A stretch of DNA of 33,017 nt from Lachnospiraceae bacterium (GTDB lineage Bacteria; Bacillota; Clostridia; Lachnospirales; Lachnospiraceae): contig JAFZSQ010000037.1 in assembly GCA_017619295.1 (NCBI GenBank), positions 1-33,017 on the forward strand, in the 5' to 3' direction. Both the position numbers and the translations under genes were made by a program. This document shows positions 7,421 to 15,078 of this stretch, piece by piece (the first letter of the stretch is position 1; every line of letters starts with the position of its first letter). Under the pieces are notes generated by a model, which was not told the origin of the DNA, ran no database searches, and saw only the letters and a program-made list of their open reading frames with translations.

Positions 7421-9991
7421 TTATTCCCGATTCTTAAGAACCTCAGCAGGTGTTATCTTGTTCAGTTTGCCTGTAATAGCAATGCTGATAATCTGATAGA
7501 TCAACATGATTACAGCAAATATAACGATGTACATATACCAATTATATTCCAAGTGAACACAACACGCTACGTTTGGAATAAAAACGGGAAAGAGTTTATC
7601 AATTATAAGTTTGGCCAAAGGAATGGCAATCAACGAACCTACAGCAACCGTAATACGATTTCCGTCAAGGTAGAGTTTCTTAATCTCTCCGGATTTAAAT
7701 CCAAAAATCTTAAAAAGTGATATTCCGAAACTTCCCCTGTCTATCATTACCGAAGTCATAAGGTACATTACAATGAAAAAGACAACGGCGGAGCAGGAGA
7801 TTAACATCAAAAACAAGGGCTTCATTAAATCTACGAAAATGTGGGACGACCTTTCGGCATCGGCTTTGGTTGAGGTGGAATATAGTCTTCCTTCCTCAAT
7901 ATCAAGTTTATGGTCCGACATTACCACGTTGTAGTAATCATCATCCTTACTGAAAAGTTCCCGCATACTGTCTATATCCATAAACACCGTGAGGCCCACT
8001 GAATAGGGAACAATTTCTTCTATGGCAAAAGCGTAGTTCATATCGTTTGCGGTATCGGAAAGAATTATCATATCTCCTACATTAAGGTTATATCTGGTGG
8101 TTACTGCATCCGAAGCCACTATCTTGTTTTTCCCTTTAACAGGTTTTGCATTAATGAAAGGATTGTCGCCATCAATACCCATTACAGATACATCCAGGGT
8201 ATATCCGTACATTTCTTTCTTGAGAGTTTCCACATAACAGGCCTCGCCCCCCTCAGGTTCATCTTTGGTGGGATATTTGTATGTGTAGAGATACTCGTAT
8301 TTTGTATCCTCTACAGACAGTCTGCCCACGCTGTCGCAGAGGGTATAACAGTTAAATCCCATCATGAAAATCATTAAACAGATCACCATTCCGGCCATTA
8401 CAGTAACGGCTGTTCTTCTTTCTCTCAAAATCTGTCTGATTCTGAACATGGGTACAAACTTCATGTTCTTTATTCTAATATCTTTGCTCTTGCTTACTTT
8501 CTGCTCGTTTCTTATAAGAGACAGGGCGGTTCTTGAAAGGCTCTTGTTAATTACAAGGATATTCACAATCAATGAAACTACAGGAGGCATTATAACGGCA
8601 TAAATAATCAGATAGGCAGGAATCACTGTGCCAAATTCCGGCAGTGAATAATACGAATAAGAATCCGAAGTCTGCAGACTGCTTCCGAATCCGCTAAGGC
8701 CGATGATTGCTCCGGCCAGGCCTCCCAAAAAGGAAATAATGGTTGGAAGAAAGATATAATGCCTCATAAGATCTTTCTTACGAACTCCCATGGCATATAA
8801 AGCTCCGATGACGCTGCTTTCGTTTTGGATTTGGTGGATAACGAAAACGGAAAGCACATATGCAAAAAGAATAATAATGATGATTCCCTCAAGGAGCCCG
8901 GAGGTTTTGTTAATTTCGATATCACCTGCGGCGCCGCCGATTCTCATATTGTCTTCTCTTAGAATATAGGAGGTGATGTTGTTGGGGGACTCATCGAAAA
9001 TCTTATCAAGCTTCTCATCAGATTTTTCCTTAAGTTCATCCACACCATCTTTCAACTCTTTAGTGCCGTCTCTTAATTCCTCGGCACCCTCATGGAGTTC
9101 TTTGGCACCTTCATATGCTTCAGGCAGCAGTGGTCTATATGGTTCAAGGCCTTCTTTAAATTCCTTTGTTCCGTCGTATAATTCTTTGACACCATCCACT
9201 AACTCGTCCGTGCCATCTACAAGATCATTTATACCATCTGTTATTTCATCCTTCTTGCCGTAAGTGTCGGCAAGGATTTCCTGGTAGTAGGGATCATCAA
9301 CTGCCTTATAATCAAAGTCGAAATCCTTAATCATTTCCTTTAATTCATCAGATGTCATGGCATCGTCAAGAAGAAAGCCGTAGGTTAAGTCTTCAGTTCC
9401 AATGCCACCGCCGGATTTCAATTTGTTATAACCATCCTCTGTAACAAACGCAGTTCCGAAGGCTAAGCTGTCTATTGCGGTGTCGGAAAATTTCCTTAAT
9501 GGAGCATCGTAGTCCACGCTGCTTCCGATACCGGTGACCGTAAAAGTTTTTCCGGCAAGGTTAATTGTGTCGCCAAGGTTAATATCGTGCTCTTCGCAGT
9601 ATCTTTTCTCAAGGACAATCTCATTATCCTTTTTGGCAAGAGTGCCCTGATCCAGGGTCACCAAGTCCACCTTTTCACGATTTTTAAAGACACGAAGAAC
9701 CGAAGTATCCTTTAGGGTAACTTCAAAACTGAAGTGGGGTTCTATGGTTACTCCTTTATCAGAAATAGCTTTTAATTCTTTATCAGTGAATTTGGAAAAA
9801 ACCGTTACCTGCCCGTCTTCAAGTTTACTGACCTTCTGATTGTTTTCGGTTCCCTGAATTACAATTTCTGCCGCACCCACCATTGAGGTGACAATGTACA
9901 TGCAAAGAACAATCATCAGAAATAAAGCCAGATACCTGAAGAAATTATTTTTAATTTCCCTGGGCATTCTTTTTCTCAATACTCTGTTCAT
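7421..9991 (-). CDS. FtsX/MacB-type ABC transporter permease
   Basis: The 856-residue membrane protein has an N-terminal anchor (about 20-42), a long extracytoplasmic region, a central set of membrane helices, a second extracytoplasmic domain and a final set of helices: the duplicated FtsX layout of large Gram-positive efflux or lipid-handling permeases. The extracytoplasmic part contains a run of 7-residue repeats of the type DGxxEL (DNA about 9020-9255), probably a long coiled coil. I chose the ATG at 9991 rather than an in-frame ATG 21 bases upstream, because GGAGG (9999-10003) lies seven bases before it and ATG overlaps the ATPase stop as TAATG. The substrate is unknown; TetR control suggests an exported hydrophobic compound or peptide. 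Confidence 0.85.
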   Translation of the reverse strand: MNRVLRKRMPREIKNNFFRYLALFLMIVLCMYIVTSMVGAAEIVIQGTENNQKVSKLEDGQVTVFSKFTDKELKAISDKGVTIEPHFSFEVTLKDTSVLRVFKNREKVDLVTLDQGTLAKKDNEIVLEKRYCEEHDINLGDTINLAGKTFTVTGIGSSVDYDAPLRKFSDTAIDSLAFGTAFVTEDGYNKLKSGGGIGTEDLTYGFLLDDAMTSDELKEMIKDFDFDYKAVDDPYYQEILADTYGKKDEITDGINDLVDGTDELVDGVKELYDGTKEFKEGLEPYRPLLPEAYEGAKELHEGAEELRDGTKELKDGVDELKEKSDEKLDKIFDESPNNITSYILREDNMRIGGAAGDIEINKTSGLLEGIIIIILFAYVLSVFVIHQIQNESSVIGALYAMGVRKKDLMRHYIFLPTIISFLGGLAGAIIGLSGFGSSLQTSDSYSYYSLPEFGTVIPAYLIIYAVIMPPVVSLIVNILVINKSLSRTALSLIRNEQKVSKSKDIRIKNMKFVPMFRIRQILRERRTAVTVMAGMVICLMIFMMGFNCYTLCDSVGRLSVEDTKYEYLYTYKYPTKDEPEGGEACYVETLKKEMYGYTLDVSVMGIDGDNPFINAKPVKGKNKIVASDAVTTRYNLNVGDMIILSDTANDMNYAFAIEEIVPYSVGLTVFMDIDSMRELFSKDDDYYNVVMSDHKLDIEEGRLYSTSTKADAERSSHIFVDLMKPLFLMLISCSAVVFFIVMYLMTSVMIDRGSFGISLFKIFGFKSGEIKKLYLDGNRITVAVGSLIAIPLAKLIIDKLFPVFIPNVACCVHLEYNWYMYIVIFAVIMLIYQIISIAITGKLNKITPAEVLKNRE

Positions 9992-10692
9992 TACAGATCC
10001 TCCAGTTCGCATGCGGGTACTCTGGTATCATTCAGATACTCGTTTTTAACAATTCCGTCCTTAAGGTAAATAACCTTGTGAACCATGTTCTTGATTGAGT
10101 TGTTGTGGGTAACAATCAACATGGTGGTTCCGTACTTTTCATTGATCTTTTCAAGCAAAATCAGAATATCCCTTGAGGTTGCTGAATCAAGAGCACCTGT
10201 AGGTTCATCACAAAGAAGAAGCTTGGGATTTTTTATAAGGGCTCTTGCAATGGCGCAGCGTTGCTGCTGGCCTCCGGATAACTGTGAAGGGAACTTGTTT
10301 TGATGTTCGGTTAACCCAAGTGTTTCAAGGAGTTCATCCATATCAAGAGGGGAGTCCGTAAGGTACTCGCAAACCTGTATGTTTTCCCTGACCGTAAGAT
10401 TGGGAACCAGGTTGTAAAACTGGAAAATGAATCCTAAATTGTCCCTTCTGTAATTGGACAGATCATTGTTTTTCATGCCGAATATTTCCGTCCCGTCAAC
10501 CTTAACGGAACCGGAATCCATAGTGTCCAAACCACCGATGCAGTTTAGGAGAGTTGATTTTCCGGAACCGGAGGTTCCCTGAATTACGCACATCTGGCCC
10601 TTTTCAACATCGGTGTTTACACCCTTAAGAACCTGAATGTAACTTCCGTTTTCACCATAACTTTTCTTAACGTCTTTGATTTCCAAGTACAT
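9991..10692 (-). CDS. ABC transporter ATPase (MacB/LolD class)
   Basis: The 233-residue ATPase pairs with the FtsX-type permease encoded immediately downstream, with a one-base stop/start overlap. Walker A GTSGSGKST (39-47), Q91, signature LSGGQ (138-142), Walker B LLLCDEPTGALD (158-169) and H196 are intact. The DEPTGALD wording is typical of the LolD/MacB/bacitracin-efflux subfamily. RBS GAAAGG is eight bases before the ATG on the minus strand. A perfect palindrome lies in the promoter region and matches sites in front of the tetR-type gene upstream, so control by that repressor is likely. Confidence 0.92.
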   Translation of the reverse strand: MYLEIKDVKKSYGENGSYIQVLKGVNTDVEKGQMCVIQGTSGSGKSTLLNCIGGLDTMDSGSVKVDGTEIFGMKNNDLSNYRRDNLGFIFQFYNLVPNLTVRENIQVCEYLTDSPLDMDELLETLGLTEHQNKFPSQLSGGQQQRCAIARALIKNPKLLLCDEPTGALDSATSRDILILLEKINEKYGTTMLIVTHNNSIKNMVHKVIYLKDGIVKNEYLNDTRVPACELEDL

Positions 10693-10718
10693 ATTCTGTG
10701 CCTTTCTGTGTTCTGTAG

Positions 10719-10724
10719 ATTTTA
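10719..10724 (-). promoter_or_regulatory. Putative -10 of the MacB-like operon
   Basis: TAAAAT on the minus strand partly overlaps the palindrome at 10722-10742. The -35 region is weak. Confidence 0.4.
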
Positions 10725-10742
10725 CATAACAATGTTATGTAA
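10722..10742. promoter_or_regulatory. Palindromic operator in front of the MacB-like operon
   Basis: Perfect 9-bp arms, TTACATAAC (10722-10730) and GTTATGTAA (10734-10742), are separated by AAT. The core ATAACAATGTTAT recurs in front of the adjacent TetR-type gene, so this is the probable repressor binding site. It overlaps the proposed -10. Confidence 0.75.
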
Positions 10743-10755
10743 TTGTTATTTTTTT

Positions 10756-10779
10756 ACCGTCCCCATATTCGGAGACGGT
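10756..10779 (-). terminator. Hairpin after the tetR-type gene
   Basis: A 9-bp stem (10756-10764 with 10771-10779) is fully paired, with one G-U wobble, only in minus-strand RNA, so it belongs to the tetR-type transcript. It is followed by A residues, not U, so it is not a canonical rho-independent terminator. Confidence 0.35.
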
Positions 10780-10791
10780 ATTAATGTCTTT

Positions 10792-11406
10792 TTATTCTTT
10801 TACAAGGCCCATGCCCACAAAGCCCTGAACCATGAAGTTTGTTACTTTCCTGAGTTTAAGCTTGGCTTCTTCTTTATTCCGTTCATGTTTTATAACGTGA
10901 ATATAACCGTCTATTGAAATATGGCATATCCAGTGGCACATGAATTCGTCGTATGTATATCCGTTTACTGCATTAAGCATTGGAGAAGTCTTTTTCTCTA
11001 AAAGATCAACTAACTCATCCACCACATTTTCATAAACGGTGTTCTCTGTGCCGGTAAGCAGTAGAAGAAAAGAGTCATAATTATCATAGATGCAGTCTAC
11101 AAAAATGTCCGTATCCTTATCATGATTTAAATCAAGACCATCAAGAGATTTGAGAGATGACATCAGTTCAAGGTCTTCGTCGAAATGTTTTATGATGATT
11201 CTCTTAAGTTCGTTAAGAGGTCTGTCTACGATAGCTGAAAAGAGGTCGGCCTTATTCTCAAAGAAAAAGTATAAAGCTCCTGTGGTTACTCCGGCGTTTG
11301 CGCAGATGGTTCTTAAAGACGCCTTAGTATATCCCTTCTCCAAAAACTCCTGCTTTGCAGCCTTAAGAAGTTCTTCTCTTTTCTCGTACTCTATATCCTT
11401 TTTCAT
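10792..11406 (-). CDS. TetR/AcrR-family transcriptional repressor
   Basis: The 204-residue protein has an N-terminal TetR DNA-binding domain: EELLKAAKQEFLEKGYTKAS, then the recognition part TICANAGVTTGALYFFFENK (about 33-52). The C-terminal ligand domain is divergent. Start codons at 11418 (ATG) and 11430 (TTG) are also possible; I prefer 11406 because AGGAAAG lies just before it and family members usually begin here. Palindromes sharing ATAACAAYGTTAY lie over its own promoter and over that of the downstream ABC pair, so autoregulation plus control of the transporter is the simplest reading. The inducer is unknown. Confidence 0.88.
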   Translation of the reverse strand: MKKDIEYEKREELLKAAKQEFLEKGYTKASLRTICANAGVTTGALYFFFENKADLFSAIVDRPLNELKRIIIKHFDEDLELMSSLKSLDGLDLNHDKDTDIFVDCIYDNYDSFLLLLTGTENTVYENVVDELVDLLEKKTSPMLNAVNGYTYDEFMCHWICHISIDGYIHVIKHERNKEEAKLKLRKVTNFMVQGFVGMGLVKE

Positions 11407-11422
11407 ATCTTTCCTCATATAA

Positions 11423-11450
11423 AATAACAACGTTACGTAACAATGTTATT
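11423..11450. promoter_or_regulatory. Double operator over the tetR-type promoter
   Basis: Two half-overlapping sites, ATAACAACGTTAC (11424-11436) and GTAACAATGTTAT (11437-11449), form a larger near-perfect palindrome centred on GTTACGTAAC. It covers part of the -10 and the expected transcript start of the tetR-type gene. Confidence 0.75.
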
Positions 11451-11476
11451 TAACATTATAATTCTGTTGCTGTCAA
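11448..11476 (-). promoter_or_regulatory. Promoter of the tetR-type gene
   Basis: TTGACA (11476-11471, minus strand), a 17-bp spacer and TTAAAT (11453-11448). The -10 overlaps the operator, which is a classic repression geometry. Confidence 0.6.
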
Positions 11477-11496
11477 GCCTATTTTTAAGATATAAT
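11467..11496 (+). promoter_or_regulatory. Promoter of galM
   Basis: TTGCTG (11467-11472), 18 bp, TATAAT (11491-11496). Its -35 overlaps the -35 of the divergent tetR-type promoter, so the two may compete for RNA polymerase. Confidence 0.5.
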
Positions 11497-11540
11497 ATTC
11501 CTTGATGTAACAATCAATTCAGAAATCAAAGGGGTAGCTT

Positions 11541-12461
11541 ATGATTACAAAAGAAAAATTTGGAAACTATGAGAAGTATGAAATCGCTAAGGGTGATTTG
11601 GCTGTAACTGTTACAACTCTTGGCGCAACTTGTATTTCAATCAAATTCAAGGGTAAAGAATTGGCTCTTACCCATAAGACAGCTGATGAGTATTTAAACG
11701 GAGACGGATTCATCGGAGCAATCGTCGGAAGATATGCCAACAGAATCAAGGATGCAAAGTTTACCTTAAACGGTAAGGAGTACATTCTTCCTGCAAACGA
11801 AGGAAAGAACCAGCTTCACGGTGGTCCCAATGCCTTCGACAAGAGAACATTTAAGGCAGAAGAGATTGGCGATAACGCAGTTAAGTTCACATATTTCTCT
11901 CCCGATGGTGAGAACGGATATCCCGGAAACTTAACCGCTGTTTTCACATATACAGTTGAGAATAACGCTTTCAAGATTGACTTCGAAGGCGATACAGATG
12001 CTGATACCGTTTATGCTCCCACAACCCACCTTTACTTTAACCTTGCAGGTGGCGGAAGTATCTTGGATCACGAAGCAAGAGTACTTGCTGACGAGTATGT
12101 GGCAGTTGACGATGAGAGCATTCCTACAGAGATTAAGCCTGTGGACGAGTACTTCGATTTCAGAAAGACCCGTAAGATCAAGAGCTTCATCGATCACTCT
12201 TACGTTCTTAACAAGAGCGAGGGCGATAAGGTTTGTGAAGTCAGCTACGATGGTGTGAAGATGACTCTCGAAGCTGATGCTCCCGGAGTTCAGTTCTACA
12301 CAGGTAAGTTCTTAAGCGGCGAGTACAAGGCCTTCGAAGGCTTCGCATTTGAGCCCGGCCTTTATCCCAACTCTCCCAACAGGGATGATTTCCCCAACGC
12401 TACACTTAAGGCAGGGGAGCATTATCACAAATATGCCAGATTTTCATTTGAGAGCATTTAA
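11541..12461 (+). CDS. galM: Aldose 1-epimerase (galactose mutarotase)
   Basis: The 306-residue cytoplasmic enzyme interconverts alpha and beta anomers of galactose or glucose before kinase action. Visible motifs are GRYANRI (63-69), NQLHGG with His93, THLYFNLAG with catalytic His163, and FAFEPGLYPNSPN with the catalytic Glu near 272. The length is normal. AAAGGGG (11528-11534) supports the start. It stands as a single-gene unit between its own promoter and a strong terminator, apart from the Leloir-pathway genes, which are not in this window. Confidence 0.93.
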   Translation: MITKEKFGNYEKYEIAKGDLAVTVTTLGATCISIKFKGKELALTHKTADEYLNGDGFIGAIVGRYANRIKDAKFTLNGKEYILPANEGKNQLHGGPNAFDKRTFKAEEIGDNAVKFTYFSPDGENGYPGNLTAVFTYTVENNAFKIDFEGDTDADTVYAPTTHLYFNLAGGGSILDHEARVLADEYVAVDDESIPTEIKPVDEYFDFRKTRKIKSFIDHSYVLNKSEGDKVCEVSYDGVKMTLEADAPGVQFYTGKFLSGEYKAFEGFAFEPGLYPNSPNRDDFPNATLKAGEHYHKYARFSFESI

Positions 12462-12476
12462 TTTCCATTAAATACC

Positions 12477-12513
12477 AAGACCTCCTCGGGCTTTCGCCCT
12501 TGGAGGTCTTTTT
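12477..12513 (+). terminator. Terminator of galM
   Basis: Outer 9-bp stem AAGACCTCC (12477-12485) with GGAGGTCTT (12502-12510), inner stem GGGC/GCCC with loop TTTC, followed by TTT. Confidence 0.88.
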
Positions 12514-12550
12514 GACATCGGGATTTGCTATTTCTCGATTTCCGTTGCTT

Positions 12551-12690
12551 TTATATCCAATTATATTGTTTTATATTGAATTATATTTTTCAGACCCCAA
12601 TTATATTGAATTATATTGTTTTATATTGGATTATATTGTTTTATATTCGATTATATTCAATTATATTGAATTATATTGTATTATATTCTG
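12551..12690. repeat. AT-rich tandem array with exact 10-bp period
   Basis: Fourteen consecutive decamers fit the consensus TTATATTGWW in unbroken 10-bp register. Thirteen begin with TTATAT; the fifth (CAGACCCCAA, 12591-12600) is the only unit that does not. The array fills most of the gap between the galM terminator and the PAP2 gene. Each unit contains -10-like TATATT. Ten base pairs is close to one helical turn, so all TATAT steps face the same side. A small GGGAT/ATCCC hairpin (12692-12705) follows. Function unknown: a bending or regulatory region, or a slippage-prone promoter spacer, are options. Confidence 0.9.
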
Positions 12691-12733
12691 TGGGATAAAA
12701 ATCCCGTAAAAACGATAAAAAGGCGGTTATTAT

Positions 12734-13402
12734 ATGAACAAAGAAACCAAAACAAATGCGATATATACATCACTTTTATTTGTTGTATTTATCGTCTTCA
12801 CAATCCTTGTAAAGACTGTGGACGTGGCAGCCATAGGACCTGAAGGAAGCAAGGTTGGCTTTGCTGCGGTTAATGGTGCGGTAAGAGATGCCATTGGAAT
12901 ACATGAATTCTGGTACAAATTAACGGAAGTTTTCGGAATCGTTGCAATCCTTGTGGCGGCATTCTTCGGTGTTATCGGACTGATGCAGCTTATCAAAGGA
13001 AAGAGCCTTAAAGCAGTCGAATCAGACATCTATGCTCTCGGTGCAACCTATGTGGCAACAATAGTGTTCTACGCTCTCTTTGAGAAACTTGTAATCAACT
13101 ATCGTCCCATTATCCAGGATGTGGAGGAAGGCCTTGAAGCATCATTCCCTTCATCCCACACAATGCTTATTATTGTGGTTCTTGGAACAGCCATTATTGA
13201 GGTAACAAACAGAATTAATGACGTCAAGACATCAATGATTATTAAGATTGTTCTTGGATTAATTATTGCCCTTACAGTTGTGGGACGACTTATCTGTGGC
13301 GTTCACTGGTTTACGGATATTGTGGCAGGAATGATTCTTGGTGCTGCACTTATCTCTCTGTACATGACCTTGAAGGGTTTCTTTGCTAAATCTTTTGACT
13401 GA
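12734..13402 (+). CDS. PAP2-superfamily membrane phosphatase
   Basis: The 222-residue protein has about five or six membrane segments. The three phosphatase motifs are visible: K118-x5-R124-P125 (one residue shorter than the usual K-x6-RP), PSSH (139-142, usual PSGH) and R185-x5-H191-x3-D195. Members of the family dephosphorylate undecaprenyl pyrophosphate, phosphatidylglycerol phosphate or phosphatidate on the outer membrane face; which applies here cannot be told. AGGCGG (12721-12726) lies seven bases before the ATG. It is preceded by the decamer array and followed after 35 bases by the J-like gene. Confidence 0.88.
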   Translation: MNKETKTNAIYTSLLFVVFIVFTILVKTVDVAAIGPEGSKVGFAAVNGAVRDAIGIHEFWYKLTEVFGIVAILVAAFFGVIGLMQLIKGKSLKAVESDIYALGATYVATIVFYALFEKLVINYRPIIQDVEEGLEASFPSSHTMLIIVVLGTAIIEVTNRINDVKTSMIIKIVLGLIIALTVVGRLICGVHWFTDIVAGMILGAALISLYMTLKGFFAKSFD

Positions 13403-13437
13403 CAAATAAATAATTAATATGGGGCGGGGGAGTAAAA

Positions 13438-15078
13438 ATGGCAAAATCAATCTGGCAGTGGCTTGAGATAGAGCCCACCACCGACAAAAACGCAATTAAG
13501 GCAGCATATGCAGAGGCTGCCAAGAAATATCACCCTTCGGAGCACCCTGAAGAATTTCAGGAGCTGAGAAGGTGTTACAAGGCAGCCATAAGTCAGGCTG
13601 ATCTGAAAACAGTAGCAGAAGAAAAAGAAATTCGGGAGTCATCGGAAGAAGAGACTGAAACCTATGAAGAGGAGAATCTTTTTCCTCCGTTCTCTGATGA
13701 GGCAAAAGAAAACAATCCCTTTACATCATTTTGGAGGGAATCTGAGAATGACAACCTGTCCGAAAGACAGCGAATCATGCTCACATTCTTTTCCCAAATG
13801 GGTGAACTTATGTCCCTTAAAACGGCTAAATACAAGACGGCAAGGGCTTTCGAATTAATCTTTGAAGGCTGGAATCACAGCTTTTATGCTGATGAGATTA
13901 CTCCAGAGTTTACTCATTTGCTTTTGGAAATAATTTCCAATATAGCGGGGCTTGAGTACAAGGCATATGATGTCTTTGAAAAAGCAATAATCTGCGGAAG
14001 AAAAACAGGAGAATGGACCGGAGTTTATTCCAGATTTCTTTCCATGAAGTCGGAAGCAGGCCGACTGATAGACAAAAGCAAAAAGGGTGATTGTTATGCC
14101 CTTTTCAGCGAGTGCTCCGGAAAGAAGGATTTGCGTCTCTCCATAGGATATATCACACCCTATGGGCTTGGGAAATTTTTGTGCAAGAAGGATTTCCTCT
14201 GCGATTCCCGGATTTTGATTGATTTGAAAAAGGGTTTTAAGAAGTATCTGTGGAAGGATCTTGGATGGACCTTGAACCCTAAGAATGATGAATTAAGGGT
14301 AATAGACTGCACAGGAAAAGAGATAATAGTTTTATCCCCTGATCATTACAGATATACAAGCCTTTTATGCATCCTAAAGGATTCAGAAGCTCATTATCTG
14401 GGGAAAGTTGAATTCGATAAGATTACCCTGATGACTAAGATGCTTCCGGATCCGGACGGTAGGGTGAGGGTTTGTTCCAATCCTCATTTTACAAATTCTC
14501 TAAAACGTAATTTCAAGGAACAGATTATCTATAGCATCATATGGATTGTTTGTTTTGTCATATTCACTAATCTGGCAATTTATGGGAGAGAATTTAAAGA
14601 TGCCGGGAAAATGATTCCATATTGTCTTTCGTTTGCGGGAGTAATCATCATAATAGCTCCTACATTTCTGTTTTTTATGGCTTCCTTTATCAAGGGCTTT
14701 TTGGTACTGCTGCATGTTTATGTGATTTACTTTAGAATGGCAAAACACAGGACATCATTTAAAAGGAATATACTGGAAGGCTACTGTTACAGAACCGTGG
14801 GCGGCAATGTATTTTTCATGAATGACTACCTGATTATGAAGAGTCCACTGGATATAGGTATGCTTAAATTCGAAAACATATCAAGGGCAACAATTATTCC
14901 GGGCCTTCCGGGCTCAAGGAAGAGAACATTGCAGATTGTTCAGAAGATAGGACGACCTTTTTCGCTTAAGATTTATGACAAAGGATGGCCGGATGCGTTG
15001 TGCGCGAGAATCAAAAATACGATACATAATGTATTTGGAACTAAGATTTTGGGGGAAGAGCATGCTAGTTGGTATTGA
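13438..15078 (+). CDS. Membrane J-domain-like protein, partner of adjacent Hsp70
   Basis: The N-terminus of this 546-residue protein looks like a J-domain (WQWLEIEPTTDKNAIKAAY, then KKYHPSEHPEEFQELRRCYK), but the HPD tripeptide that activates Hsp70 reads HPS (32-34). An acidic linker (about 60-90) and a long uncharacterised region follow; two or three membrane segments lie at about 360-430, before a C-terminal domain of about 100 residues. It overlaps the HscC-type Hsp70 gene by 17 bases. In E. coli HscC works with the membrane J-protein DjlC, so a dedicated pair is likely. RBS GGGGGAG lies just upstream. Whether HPS still works is an open question. Confidence 0.75.
   Translation: MAKSIWQWLEIEPTTDKNAIKAAYAEAAKKYHPSEHPEEFQELRRCYKAAISQADLKTVAEEKEIRESSEEETETYEEENLFPPFSDEAKENNPFTSFWRESENDNLSERQRIMLTFFSQMGELMSLKTAKYKTARAFELIFEGWNHSFYADEITPEFTHLLLEIISNIAGLEYKAYDVFEKAIICGRKTGEWTGVYSRFLSMKSEAGRLIDKSKKGDCYALFSECSGKKDLRLSIGYITPYGLGKFLCKKDFLCDSRILIDLKKGFKKYLWKDLGWTLNPKNDELRVIDCTGKEIIVLSPDHYRYTSLLCILKDSEAHYLGKVEFDKITLMTKMLPDPDGRVRVCSNPHFTNSLKRNFKEQIIYSIIWIVCFVIFTNLAIYGREFKDAGKMIPYCLSFAGVIIIIAPTFLFFMASFIKGFLVLLHVYVIYFRMAKHRTSFKRNILEGYCYRTVGGNVFFMNDYLIMKSPLDIGMLKFENISRATIIPGLPGSRKRTLQIVQKIGRPFSLKIYDKGWPDALCARIKNTIHNVFGTKILGEEHASWY

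Noticed and set aside
9992-10012. Upstream ATG of the FtsX-type permease
   Set aside because: The RBS GGAGG lies inside that extension and points to the ATG at 9991.
12551-12690. CRISPR array
   Set aside because: Units are contiguous 10-bp repeats with no unique spacers and no cas genes nearby.
12500-12709. Small plus-strand frame through the decamer array with repeated YIELY-type residues
   Set aside because: The residues simply reflect translation of the 10-bp repeat; the frame begins in the galM terminator and has no RBS.
14975-15061. Upstream in-frame start of the HscC gene
   Set aside because: The added residues overlap the J-like gene, do not resemble Hsp70, and the GGGGGAAG site serves the ATG at 15062.
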